Source: Hyphomicrobiaceae bacterium (GTDB lineage: Bacteria; Pseudomonadota; Alphaproteobacteria; Rhizobiales; Hyphomicrobiaceae). From it: a stretch of DNA of 64,000 nt. Both the position numbers and the translations under genes were made by a program. This document shows, piece after piece, positions 8,545-17,551 of this stretch. The notes beneath the pieces were generated by a model. The model saw only the letters and a list, made by a program, of their open reading frames with translations. It did no database searches and was not told where the DNA came from. Every line of letters begins with the position of its first letter. The first letter of the stretch is position 1. The DNA is taken from positions 124,001-188,000 of the forward strand of contig JALHOW010000003.1 of assembly GCA_022842785.1 (NCBI GenBank), in the 5' to 3' direction.

Positions 8545-9816
8545 TTAGCGCTTCAGTCTCAACTTGCCGAGAATTCCATCGAGTGCGCCGACCTTTGCCG
8601 CTTTCTGCTCGCGGCGCCCGGTCAGTGCCGATGCGATCTCGTGGATCGCCGGCACAGCCTTGGCCTTCGGCAGCAGCTCCTCGATCATCTGGCCGTTGTT
8701 GGCGGCCTGCCCGAAGGTCTCGGTGTCGAATTCGATGATCGCAGCGGCCTTCGTACCCATGGCCGACTCGAAGTCCTTGATCGAGATCTCAGGCCTCTTC
8801 GGCACGCCGACAGTGCTCAGCACCAGCAGCGGCGGCTTGTCGTTGTGACGTGCCTGCTTGATGAGATCGAACATGTTCTTCGCGTTGCGCAGATTGGCCA
8901 GGTCCGGCGCCGCGGTGATGATCACGCTGTCGGCGTTGAGGACCATGCGCTTCGTCCATTCCGTCCACATATGCGGTACGTCGAGCGCCACGAAGGGCAC
9001 GTTCTGGCGCACCACGTCGAGAACGATGTCGCAGGCATCCGCCGAGAGATCGTATTCGCGATCGAGGGACCCCGGCGCGGCGAAGATGCTCAGGTATTCC
9101 GAGCACTTCGTCAGCAGGCGATCGAGGAGCACTTCGTCGAGACGCTCGGGCGTCGAGATGGCTTCGGCGATGCCCTGGACGGGATCCTGATTGAAGTCGA
9201 GGCCGGCGGTGCCGAACGGCAGGTCGAGGTCGGCGATCACGACCGACTGCTTCATCATCTCCGAGATCGTCCACGCGACGTTGTGGCAGATCGTGCTCGA
9301 GCCCACGCCGCCCTTGGCACCGACGAAGGCATAGACGTTGCCGACCGGATCCGACTGAGGATCGTTGTAGAGGTTCGACAAGCTCTCCATGAGCTCGAGC
9401 GGCCCGATCGGGGCGATCAGGTACTCACTGACGCCGCGGCGGAGTATGTCGCGATAGAGCGCCACATCGTTGGTATGACCGATCACGATGACCTTGGTGC
9501 CGGAGTCGCACGACTCGGCGAGGCGATCGAGTTCGGCGACGAACTCGCGCTGCGCAAGCGTCGACTCGATAATGATCAGGTTCGGCGTCGGGCTTTCCAT
9601 GTAGTGCGCCACCGCGGCCTGCACGCCACCCATATGGACGCTGACGTGCGTCTTGATGAGCCTGCGGTCCTCGGCAGCGACCTGGATCGCATCGGCCGTC
9701 TCTGCCCGCTCGCAGAAAGCCTGGATCGAGATCCGCGGGATCGGACGCGCGCGATCCGAGGTCCGCTCGTCGACGGCCCCTCCAACTTCCTCAACTCTGG
9801 CAAGCTCGCGGCTCAT
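8545..9816 (-). CDS. cpaE: Pilus localisation protein CpaE/TadZ
   Basis: 423 aa. The N-terminal 140 residues form an atypical receiver-like domain (LIIIESTLAQREFVAELDRL); the rest is a MinD/ParA-type ATPase domain. The deviant Walker A, FVGAKGGVGSSTICHN around residue 165, has Ser in place of the second Lys/Thr pair, as is usual in CpaE. In Caulobacter CpaE targets the pilus machinery to the cell pole. Start ATG 9816, with GAGGA upstream. It sits 68 nt after cpaD and before cpaF, the standard order. Confidence 0.95.
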   Translation of the reverse strand: MSRELARVEEVGGAVDERTSDRARPIPRISIQAFCERAETADAIQVAAEDRRLIKTHVSVHMGGVQAAVAHYMESPTPNLIIIESTLAQREFVAELDRLAESCDSGTKVIVIGHTNDVALYRDILRRGVSEYLIAPIGPLELMESLSNLYNDPQSDPVGNVYAFVGAKGGVGSSTICHNVAWTISEMMKQSVVIADLDLPFGTAGLDFNQDPVQGIAEAISTPERLDEVLLDRLLTKCSEYLSIFAAPGSLDREYDLSADACDIVLDVVRQNVPFVALDVPHMWTEWTKRMVLNADSVIITAAPDLANLRNAKNMFDLIKQARHNDKPPLLVLSTVGVPKRPEISIKDFESAMGTKAAAIIEFDTETFGQAANNGQMIEELLPKAKAVPAIHEIASALTGRREQKAAKVGALDGILGKLRLKR

Positions 9817-9884
9817 GGGTCTTGTCCTCGCTTACGTTCGTTCGTTTGGCTTCTGGTCGGCAATCAGGCTGAGCCTCATGCCAC

Positions 9885-10625
9885 CTATTTCGCGATCGCC
9901 TGCAGGCGCTCGTCACCGGACTTCTGCGCACCCGTCGGCTGGCCCTTGACGAACTTGTCGTAGACCGTATCGCGGCGCTCTGCCGGGGCCGGCGTCATGC
10001 TCCTCGGACCGAGCAAGTCGGCGGGGTTCGCAATCTGAACCGCCAGGTTGCGCTGCGACGCGCAGCCGAAGTTCGCGTAGGGCAGGTTCTTGCGATCGCT
10101 CGCGAGGTTGTCCGGCCAATGCCCGCACTCCGGCGCTTCGGCGGCAAAGCGTGCATAGGTGATCTTGATGGGCGCACTAGCGTCGCGCCCGGCGCGATAG
10201 GGCCCGACGGTGACGTTTGCCTCGTCGATGCCGGCTTCATGCACGATCAAACGCAGATCGCGGAGCGCGCGGACTGACGAACCCTCGTTGGGACTGCCGC
10301 TCGGAACGCCGATCGCGAGCCGGGTGGAACCGCTGCCAGAGCCGTAGGTGCGGAAGAAATGGATCGCCTGGGCACGCTGAGCCGGCGTCAACCCCATGGC
10401 TCCAGCGGACACCCTGAGCGTAAGGTTGGCGGGTTGATCCGTGACCACGATCGGATGGCGCTGGCGCGCGTCGATCATGGCCCAGCTCGCGACATGCACA
10501 CCCGGCTCTTCCTCACCGGGACGGCAGCCGCCGAGCCCGACAGCGATGGACGCGAGCAGCAGGCCGGTAACGACCGTGCCAGCAGGGGCGAGCAGGCCCG
10601 TACGATTTGACTTCCTGACATTCAT
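9885..10625 (-). CDS. cpaD: Pilus assembly lipoprotein CpaD
   Basis: 246 aa with a lipoprotein signal peptide (lipobox VGLGGC, lipidated Cys34). The CpaD signature is clear: HWPDNLASDRKNLPYANFGC followed by ASQRNLAVQIANPADLLGPR. CpaD is an outer-membrane-associated lipoprotein assisting the CpaC secretin. Start ATG 10625 with GGAGA upstream; 27 nt after cpaC on the same strand. Confidence 0.95.
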   Translation of the reverse strand: MNVRKSNRTGLLAPAGTVVTGLLLASIAVGLGGCRPGEEEPGVHVASWAMIDARQRHPIVVTDQPANLTLRVSAGAMGLTPAQRAQAIHFFRTYGSGSGSTRLAIGVPSGSPNEGSSVRALRDLRLIVHEAGIDEANVTVGPYRAGRDASAPIKITYARFAAEAPECGHWPDNLASDRKNLPYANFGCASQRNLAVQIANPADLLGPRSMTPAPAERRDTVYDKFVKGQPTGAQKSGDERLQAIAK

Positions 10626-10652
10626 GATACGTCTCCGTCGATCCTGCTCAAC

Positions 10653-12332
10653 TCAGTCAACGATGAAGCCAGCGCCGTCCTTGAGCCCGGCGTGCGTCGG
10701 CGCAATGTCTTTGCCGTAGATGCGATTGAGGTGGCCGTAGAAGTTGAACTTGTGATCGGTGGCGGGCGCCAGGCCGTCATCCGGGCGAGCGAATTTCTGC
10801 CGCGCCGTCGGCTTCACCATGTAGGGCGTGACGAGCACAACGAGTTCGGTCTCGCGCTTGATGAAGTCGTTCGAGCGGAACAGGGTGCCGAGGACCGGCA
10901 CATCCTTGAGCCCCGGGAAGCCATCGATGTTCTTCCGCGTGTCGTCCGAAAGGAGACCAGCGAGTGCCAGCGTACCACCCGACGGAAGCTCGACGGTCGA
11001 GCGCGCCTGCCGCTTCTTGAGCGCGGGGATCGAGATCGAGTTCAGCGTCACGGCACCGACGTCGGTCAGCTCGGAGACCTCGGTCTCGATCTTCAGGCTG
11101 ATGCGCCCCTCGGACATGACGACGGGCGTGAAGGCGACACCGACACCGAACTCCTTGAACGTCACCGACATCTGGCCCGACGAGTCGACCGACGGGATGG
11201 GGAACTCGCCACCGGCCAGGAACTTGGCCGTCTCGCCCGACACTGCCGTCAGGTTAGGCTCAGCGAGCGTGCGGATGAGACCGTCGCGCTCCAGCATCCG
11301 CACGGCGTAAGCGACGCCGCCGTTGCTCGACCCATAGCCGCCGGCCAATCCGGAGTTTCCGAACGCGCCGCCGGGACCGGTATTGTGCATGCAGAGGGCC
11401 CCCGCGACCGCACATCCCGTGGCGCTGGCAGCGCCGCTCGTGCCAATTCCGGGAAGCGGGAGGCGCCCAAGACCGGCTGCCGCCGTCAGAGGCAGCGCGT
11501 TCTCGGTGAGAAGGTTCGTGCTGAAGTTGCCCGAGTTGACGTAAGCGCCGAGATTAATGCCAAACTGCTTCATGATCGAGCGCTGAACTTCGGCCACGAC
11601 CACCTGGAGCATGACCTGCTCCTCGCTCTCGATCGTCAGTAGATTGATGACGAGCGCGTTCTGGCTCGAGTTCTGGCCGTTCGGATCCGCAGCGCCCTTC
11701 ATTTGCCCCGTCGTCTGCGTCATGCCTGATGGGGCACCGGGCGGCGTGGAGGTCGTGCTGCTCCAGTTCGTGCCCGAAGCCTGCATGTGAGCCAGGTTGG
11801 CCTTTGCATACTGCTCAGCGATGATTTTGGCGCGCTGCGCCTGAATGGGGTTGACGACCGAGCCCTTCAGCACGACGGCGTTGCCGGCGATATCGGTCTT
11901 GATGTTGGAGCCCGGCAGCATCCGGGTCAGCATCTCTTCGAGCGAGGTCAGATCCACACCGATGGAGATCTCGAGAGTCGCGATCTGGTCGCCGTTCTCG
12001 CTGAAGAAGAATGCATTGACGCTGCCCATCTGCTTGGCCAGCAGAAACACGCGGTCGGCCGACTGGACAATGGCATCGACGCGCTCGGGATCGGAGACGA
12101 GCACGTCGCGGAGCCGTGTCGGGAACTGCACCATCAGCGACTTGCCGGCGCCGATGCGTACGGTCTCAACCACCGGGAACGGTCCCGTGGATGGAATGCG
12201 CAGCACGGAGTTATGCACGCCGATGCGGCCGGCGCTCGGCTGTTGGCTCTTCTGCGCGTCAGCGGGCGCGCTTCCCAGCGCTGCCATCGCCAGACCAAGG
12301 CCGCAAACGGCCAGTTTCATCATCATCCGCAT
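10653..12332 (-). CDS. cpaC: Tad pilus outer-membrane secretin CpaC/RcpA
   Basis: About 559 aa. A signal peptide (MKLAVCGLGLAMAALG, cut near ADAQ) is followed by a pilus/BON-like periplasmic region (SDPERVDAIVQSADRVFLLA, then LEEMLTRMLPGSNIKTDIAG) and the C-terminal secretin domain (PNLTAVSGETAKFLAGGEFP, ending with VPVLGTLFRSNDFIKRETEL). A Gly/Ala-rich insert lies between them. CpaC forms the outer-membrane channel of the Flp pilus. The frame is open to 12410, but the residues before 12332 are not signal-peptide-like; starts at 12332, 12326, 12323 or 12320 are all possible and lack a decisive ribosome binding site. Confidence 0.95.
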   Translation of the reverse strand: MRMMMKLAVCGLGLAMAALGSAPADAQKSQQPSAGRIGVHNSVLRIPSTGPFPVVETVRIGAGKSLMVQFPTRLRDVLVSDPERVDAIVQSADRVFLLAKQMGSVNAFFFSENGDQIATLEISIGVDLTSLEEMLTRMLPGSNIKTDIAGNAVVLKGSVVNPIQAQRAKIIAEQYAKANLAHMQASGTNWSSTTSTPPGAPSGMTQTTGQMKGAADPNGQNSSQNALVINLLTIESEEQVMLQVVVAEVQRSIMKQFGINLGAYVNSGNFSTNLLTENALPLTAAAGLGRLPLPGIGTSGAASATGCAVAGALCMHNTGPGGAFGNSGLAGGYGSSNGGVAYAVRMLERDGLIRTLAEPNLTAVSGETAKFLAGGEFPIPSVDSSGQMSVTFKEFGVGVAFTPVVMSEGRISLKIETEVSELTDVGAVTLNSISIPALKKRQARSTVELPSGGTLALAGLLSDDTRKNIDGFPGLKDVPVLGTLFRSNDFIKRETELVVLVTPYMVKPTARQKFARPDDGLAPATDHKFNFYGHLNRIYGKDIAPTHAGLKDGAGFIVD

Positions 12333-12480
12333 GGGGTTCAAAGCCTTCTGGCGACCGACCAAGAGCAGGGGTACACGCAGACGCAACTTCTGAGACACAC
12401 ACGCAGACACACACTCGTAAAACTCAAACGCTCATATTCAGTTTGGCGGCGCCAAAGCGGCGCGCCCAATCCAAACACAA

Positions 12481-13266
12481 TCAATGCATGCCGACAGACA
12501 CACTCGACTTCTGGCCATACCGAAGAATGCGCACCGTCTCGCTCTGCTTGCGCACGCCGTCTTCCGCGCCATCGCCACTGCGCTGGAAGTCCGCGATCGA
12601 GCGAAGTGCGAGCGTGATGTCACCCATCGATTTGGAGAGCGCGAGCTTCTCGGACTGCAGCGGCGAAAGCTCGAGCGTCGCCGTGTTGCCCTCTAAGCCC
12701 TTCTGACCTTCCTTCGTCTCGAGGCGCTGGCCGATCGCAAGCACGCGAACGTTGCTGAAGAGGAGCTCGCTCGTGTGGTCCTCGCCGCCTCTGCCTCGCA
12801 CGCGGCGGATCAGATAGACGTCCACATGATCGTTCGGAAGGATCAGGCGGCCGACGCCCGTGTCCTCGGTGATCTTCGCCGAAATCGCACGCCGCCCTTC
12901 GGGCAGGATCGATGCGAGGACGCCGCCGTCACCTGGCTTGATCAGCTTGGCGCGCGTGATCGGCTCGTTAGCCAGGATCGGCGCCCGGGCGATGTGACCG
13001 ACGAAATCCTTCATGGAGCTTGCGCCGCGGCAGAGCACGGCACCTTGCGGTACGGCGTCCTGCGGCCAGCCCTGGCAGCGGAAGCTCGATTCCGACGCTA
13101 TTGCGCCAAGGCCCAGGTCGATCCGGGCAACGAGAACCTCGGCGACATTGGTGCGCACCTCGCGCTGGACGACCTGTGGCTTCGTCGTCAGCTTCTGCAT
13201 GCCGATGAAAGCACCGACGCCGCACACGCCTGCGATAGCGATACCGATCAGCTGTCCCTTCTTCAT
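12481..13266 (-). CDS. cpaB: Flp pilus assembly protein CpaB (SAF domain)
   Basis: About 261 aa. A single N-terminal membrane anchor (QLIGIAIAGVCGVGAFIGMQ) is followed by a periplasmic SAF domain (NVAEVLVARIDLGLGAIAS, then APILANEPITRAKLIKPGDG) and the RcpC/CpaB domain (GRLILPNDHVDVYLIRRVRG). CpaB works with CpaC in the periplasm. The ATG at 13266 (MKKGQLIG) is preferred over the frame opening at 13329. A 148-nt gap to cpaC holds a small stem-loop and a CA-rich stretch but no gene. Confidence 0.95.
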   Translation of the reverse strand: MKKGQLIGIAIAGVCGVGAFIGMQKLTTKPQVVQREVRTNVAEVLVARIDLGLGAIASESSFRCQGWPQDAVPQGAVLCRGASSMKDFVGHIARAPILANEPITRAKLIKPGDGGVLASILPEGRRAISAKITEDTGVGRLILPNDHVDVYLIRRVRGRGGEDHTSELLFSNVRVLAIGQRLETKEGQKGLEGNTATLELSPLQSEKLALSKSMGDITLALRSIADFQRSGDGAEDGVRKQSETVRILRYGQKSSVSVGMH

Positions 13267-13572
13267 CGCGTGACAGGTCCTCTCATCCCAGCAATCCCGA
13301 TTTCTCTCGTTCGTGAATCTCGCCGACAATCCTCAATGGCGCGTTAATGGTGGGATTGAACGGGCACGCGGACGGATGCCGCCGCCACGATGGCGACGTG
13401 CAGAGGCAAACTAGACACATATGTCCGCTGTGATTTTTGGCGCCTTCGGAAGGAGCAGGCTCCGCTTCGCCCGCTCCGCCGCGACGAGAGTATTTCTATC
13501 GATCGGGGCCGTCCCCTGCCCGGCGCAGGATGCAGGATCGCCCGAATCAACTCTTTCGTCGCGGGAAGATTA
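13267..13572. other. Intergenic region between cpaA and cpaB, no gene seen
   Basis: 306 bases between the two minus-strand pilus genes. Open frames here have no recognisable product and Arg/Ser-rich composition. It may hold a second promoter for cpaB-tadC, but I cannot point to convincing elements. Confidence 0.5.
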
Positions 13573-14076
13573 TCAGATTCCCGCCGACACGAACCAGATC
13601 GTCGAGGGAAACACGTGAAGCCCAGCCGCGGCGAGCGCGATGCCATAGGGGATGCCTGTCCTGGCGCGGTGGAGGTTCATGGCCCACTTCTGACCGGCAA
13701 GCCAAAGGGGGGGCATCATGCTGCGATAAGAAAGAATGGCGATCGACAGCGCTCCGCCGGCCATCGCCGTCAGCAGCAGGTAGGGCAGGAGGTGGTCGAA
13801 ACCGAGCCAGAGCGCGGTTGCAGCCAGGAGCTTTGCGTCCCCGCCCCCGAGCCATCCGAGTGTGAACATGCCGATGCCGATCGTGAGCATCAAAAGCCCC
13901 GCACCGACGTGGCTCGCGAGCGCCCACCAGCCAATACCCATCATGGCTGCAGCAACGACGAAGGCTGCGACCAGGACGATGGAGATGCGGTTGGGGATCG
14001 TCATCGTGAGAAGGTCCATGGAGCCGGCAAAGGCCATGGCCGCCGGGAAGACCAGGATGACGGCGTACTCGATCAC
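13573..14076 (-). CDS. cpaA: Prepilin peptidase CpaA/TadV
   Basis: 167 aa, A24-family aspartic membrane peptidase that cleaves the Flp prepilin leader. The two catalytic aspartates are Asp21 (SMDLLTMTIPNR) and Asp80 in the GGGD motif (GWLGGGDAKLL). The chain is almost all hydrophobic segments, as expected for a minimal TadV without a methylase domain. First minus-strand gene of the cluster, divergent from the flp pilin gene across 304 nt. Confidence 0.95.
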   Translation of the reverse strand: MIEYAVILVFPAAMAFAGSMDLLTMTIPNRISIVLVAAFVVAAAMMGIGWWALASHVGAGLLMLTIGIGMFTLGWLGGGDAKLLAATALWLGFDHLLPYLLLTAMAGGALSIAILSYRSMMPPLWLAGQKWAMNLHRARTGIPYGIALAAAGLHVFPSTIWFVSAGI

Positions 14077-14380
14077 GGCTTGATACTCCCACGCATAGGC
14101 ACCGCGCTACTTGGAGCCGCATGGTGCCAGGGTCAGAGTATGCCGAGGGGGTGAAAGCTAGGTTAAGTGACGAGCGCTGCCGCGTTCACGCAGCCCGCCA
14201 CACCCCGCTGCGTACAATTTTCGACATAACTTTTTTACCGCAACGACGAAGAAGCGCGTCCGCCCCGCGTTTGCACGATTGTTCCAACAGGTCGTTAAGA
14301 CTGTTGCCGCTACAGTCTCTCACGCAGCGAGGGCATGGCAGGCCGCACAGAAGGCTGCTCGAGCAAGGGGAGATGGGGTC
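14077..14380. promoter_or_regulatory. Divergent cpaA/flp intergenic region
   Basis: 304 bases separate the start of cpaA from the start of flp. An A/T-rich patch (ACAATTTTCGACATAAC then six T, about 14215-14237) stands out in GC-rich surroundings and probably belongs to the promoter region of one or both directions. I cannot assign -35/-10 boxes with confidence. A ribosome binding site for flp (GGGGAG) lies at 14367-14372. No gene seen. Confidence 0.45.
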
Positions 14381-14551
14381 GTGTCAGGTCTCTTGAAGCG
14401 GTTCCAGGACGATATCTCGGGCGCCACCGCAATCGAGTACGCTTTGATCGCTGGGCTTATCAGCGTCGTAATCGTTGCGTCAGCCACGTCGATCGGAACC
14501 CGGCTGCAGGAAATCTTCGCTGCGGTCAACGACGGCTTCCCCGAGACCTGA
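14381..14551 (+). CDS. flp: Flp type IVb pilin
   Basis: Small prepilin of 56 aa if translation starts at the GTG at 14381, which has AAGGGGAG upstream at good spacing; the longer frame from 14279 has an implausible N terminus. The class signature is present: leader VSGLLKRFQDDISG, predicted cleavage by CpaA after Gly14, then mature ATAIEYALIAGLISVVIVA with Glu at +5 and the adjacent Tyr typical of Flp pilins. The hydrophobic stretch packs the pilus core. It lies divergent from cpaA and is the only pilin in the window. Confidence 0.95.
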   Translation: MSGLLKRFQDDISGATAIEYALIAGLISVVIVASATSIGTRLQEIFAAVNDGFPET

Positions 14552-14639
14552 TCGCAACGCCTTCGATCACATAGACGCCGGGCGGATCTCAAATCCGGCC
14601 GCAGCGTCCGCACGTCTCGTTCGCTTGTTTCAGATGCCC

Positions 14640-17357
14640 CTACCCCTCGGAGGCGACTGCCTCATCGGAGGACGGCGCCGGCGGACGGGCGAAGACCAGC
14701 TTCTGATAGGCGAGCCCGATTCCGATCAGCACCGCACCGAGGGTGATGAACGAGAGCGCGCGCCAGAGGCCTGTTAGCTCCGCGAGATCGAACAGGAAGA
14801 CCTTGACCACGGCGAGCAGCACCAGGAGCGCAGACGCAAACCGCGCGACGCCGGCCCCGCGCCAGATGCCATAGCCGAGATAGACGATCCCGAGCAGCAG
14901 CCAGCCGGCCGAATACGCCCAATGCTCGGCGCCGCCAGTTGAGCGGAAGATGCCGATGCGCGGGCCCTGGAAGGCGTGGCGGATCTCGAGCGTCACATAG
15001 AAAAAGACGAGGATGCCGGCCAGAACGAAGAGCGCCGTGACGTACCAGTTCGGCCGCACGCCCCTCGCTGTACGAGCAAGGAACGCTGCTGCAATCCCCG
15101 GCACGAGGTACGCAAGCAGCAGCGAGCTGAAGATGACCGGGCCACGCACATCGCTTCCGCTGCCGCCGAAAAGCGGGTTCTCGATAAGCAGCAGGCCAAA
15201 GGCGCCGAACAGGATCGCAATCACGCCAAGAGCGATCGAGCCCCAGCGAAAGACTGGGTTCGCCCGGGCGAGATCCAGGCGCATGAGCACATAGGCCATC
15301 ATGACCGCCATGAGCACGTGCAGGCCCTGCTCGACGTGGCTCGATGTCGTGGCGAGTGGGTCGCCGCTATTTAGGGCATGGCGGATCTGGAAGAAGAGGA
15401 GCAGCGCGGTGAAGACGACCGCGAGTGCATCGGCGAGCCGCTGGGCGAGGTCGACGCCACGAAGTTCCAGCAGCCGCCCCGCAGCGGCGAAGGCCATCGC
15501 CGGCACGCCGTAGCCGATGAGCAGCCAGTTGAGGATTGGAATACGCCCCACATCAGCGCCCATGATGACCGGGTCCCAGGCAATGCGCCCGAGCACGACG
15601 AGACCGATGGCTGCCACGGCTGGTCGGAGCAGCGGGATATCCCGGAGCGTCGAGACATAGGCCGTGCCGAGCGCCATGAGGGCAAAAGCGACCGTCATGT
15701 AGCCGCGCGCGAGGAAGGCGACGAGGGCAAAGCTCAGCGCTGCGATAGCGGCGGCAGCAAAGGCACCTGTCGCAAGGCGGATGCCAGGGAGCGGTACGAT
15801 CAGCTCGCGCGCGAGAAAGCGCTCGGCAATCCACACGAAGCCACCAGCCAGGATGACTCCGAAAAGCGCGAACGGAATGGACGTGTCGAATTGCGTGATG
15901 CGGAGATAGGCGAGCACGAGCACCAGCAGCGGTGGGACGATCGCTCCGAGCAGGTAGAAGCCTGTAACCGGCGCGCTGAGCGTCGGCCCGCGCCACACGC
16001 GATATCCGGCAACGGCCGCCGTGCCGATACCCAGAAGCGCCAGTGTCATGAGATAGGCGGAGACATTCTCCGGGAGACGCAGAACCTGTGCCGCGAAGGG
16101 CGCGAGCAGGCTCGCGTCGGGAACATCCTTGAGGCCCGGCCAGAAGGCAGCCACAGCAATGACCGGCAGACCGGCGAGCGCGGCACCTGCAGCGGCGGGA
16201 GGGCTCAGCCATGCCGTTACGGCGAGCAGGCCGGCCGCCGCTGTTGCCAACGGCACCCAGCCCACAGCCTCGAAGCGGCTGTCGGCGAGCATGGCCGCCG
16301 CGAGCAACGCCATGGCGAGCAGCGCGCCGGTCGCGACCTGATCGACCTGCGCCTCGTCGTCTTTCACGCCGAGATGCGGCTCCAGCGCCATGAATATGGC
16401 CGCGAGCGCGAGTTGCAGTAGCACGTGCGCGAAGCCCGCCCGCGCCCACTCGTAGCTGCCGGCTGCCGCCTGATCGAGATACGGCAGGCCCCAGAGGAAG
16501 GCACCGCCAACCGCGAAGGCGGCGAGCCACAGCCAGCGCCTGAGCCGCGCGAGGCCGTGCGCCGAGGCCGCGACCACAGCCAGATAGAGCACGACCGGCC
16601 ATGGGCTCGGCTTGTCGGAGAAAATGAGCAGCGGCCCTGCGTAGGCGCCCGCAAGACCGAGACCCGCAAGCATGGGACCGTGCAGCGCCGCCGCGAACAT
16701 GGTCGCGACGCCGATCGCGCCGAGCAGGAGGAAGGCAAAGGCCGGACCGATGAAACCGTAGAGGGCGTGCGCAGCATAGACAGTGCCGAAGGCCGTGACA
16801 GTGCCGGCCGCCGTCAGGATGCTCGGGATGTGTGCCGCTTCGAGCCCCGGCACGACGATCCCGCGGGAGCCACGCCGCAGCCATTCGCCCGCACCTACGA
16901 GGGCCAGCGCCAGCAAGGCACCGAAGAAGATGCGCGCACCCGGGCCGAAAATGCCCTGCTCGATGGAGTAACGCACCATGAGGATGCCACCGAGCGCGAG
17001 GGCCAATCCACCGACCCAAACAGCCCAGCGGGTGCCGAGCCGCTCCTCGAGCGATCTCTGTGGCTTGGAGGGCGAAGCCGTGGGCTCTGTCGCCGCGGGA
17101 GTTGCATCCGCCTCCTGAGGCTCGCCCGGTGCTCCCTCCCCCGTCGGCGGCACCGACGTCTCGACAGGCGGCGGCAGGGCAATGGGTGTCGGCATTTCAG
17201 GGGCCGAAGCCTCGCCGACCTGCGGTGGCAGACCACTCCGCAGTGCCGCAATCTGGGCCTCGCTCATGGCCAGCCGATCTTCCAAGCCCTTGAAGCGCTT
17301 CCTGAACTGCACGTAGATCCAGATGAGCGCAGCGATCAGGATGATTTCGAAGTCCAT
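14640..17357 (-). CDS. DUF2339 family polytopic membrane protein
   Basis: 905 aa. A short N-terminal hydrophobic segment (IILIAALIWIYVQFRKRFKG) is followed by a coiled stretch, a Pro/Ala/Glu-rich linker of about 60 residues, then about 25 consecutive membrane helices starting with WAVWVGGLALALGGILMVRY. This layout (signal anchor, linker, RWAVWVGGLALALG entry) is that of the DUF2339 family, whose function is unknown. The gene stands alone on the minus strand between flp and a methyltransferase. The very high number of helices suggests a transport or envelope role, but this is inference. Confidence 0.88.
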   Translation of the reverse strand: MDFEIILIAALIWIYVQFRKRFKGLEDRLAMSEAQIAALRSGLPPQVGEASAPEMPTPIALPPPVETSVPPTGEGAPGEPQEADATPAATEPTASPSKPQRSLEERLGTRWAVWVGGLALALGGILMVRYSIEQGIFGPGARIFFGALLALALVGAGEWLRRGSRGIVVPGLEAAHIPSILTAAGTVTAFGTVYAAHALYGFIGPAFAFLLLGAIGVATMFAAALHGPMLAGLGLAGAYAGPLLIFSDKPSPWPVVLYLAVVAASAHGLARLRRWLWLAAFAVGGAFLWGLPYLDQAAAGSYEWARAGFAHVLLQLALAAIFMALEPHLGVKDDEAQVDQVATGALLAMALLAAAMLADSRFEAVGWVPLATAAAGLLAVTAWLSPPAAAGAALAGLPVIAVAAFWPGLKDVPDASLLAPFAAQVLRLPENVSAYLMTLALLGIGTAAVAGYRVWRGPTLSAPVTGFYLLGAIVPPLLVLVLAYLRITQFDTSIPFALFGVILAGGFVWIAERFLARELIVPLPGIRLATGAFAAAAIAALSFALVAFLARGYMTVAFALMALGTAYVSTLRDIPLLRPAVAAIGLVVLGRIAWDPVIMGADVGRIPILNWLLIGYGVPAMAFAAAGRLLELRGVDLAQRLADALAVVFTALLLFFQIRHALNSGDPLATTSSHVEQGLHVLMAVMMAYVLMRLDLARANPVFRWGSIALGVIAILFGAFGLLLIENPLFGGSGSDVRGPVIFSSLLLAYLVPGIAAAFLARTARGVRPNWYVTALFVLAGILVFFYVTLEIRHAFQGPRIGIFRSTGGAEHWAYSAGWLLLGIVYLGYGIWRGAGVARFASALLVLLAVVKVFLFDLAELTGLWRALSFITLGAVLIGIGLAYQKLVFARPPAPSSDEAVASEG

Positions 17358-17551
17358 GGCCTTACGGCTCCAGCGGCGCGATCGGATACGAGTTGCAGAG
17401 GGAAGAGAAGAGCGAGGCGAATCAAGTCACTTAGCGGCGAAGTCTCAGGCGTTATGTTAAACCAAATGTTGCCGAGACCGTGGTCGCCCCGCCTTGCCGC
17501 AGCCAAATGGCTATACTGCGGCCGACAATCGAGCAGGGACCCCGACACGGA

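Noticed and set aside
7195-9963. Very long plus-strand open frame (922 codons) opposite cpaF and cpaE
   Set aside because: It is antisense to two unmistakable pilus genes. The product is rich in Arg, Asp, Glu, His and Leu, as expected from the reverse frame of GC-rich coding DNA, and shows no domain.
12385-12420. CA-rich simple sequence between cpaC and cpaB
   Set aside because: Short imperfect run (ACACACACGCAGACACACAC); too short and irregular to call a functional repeat.
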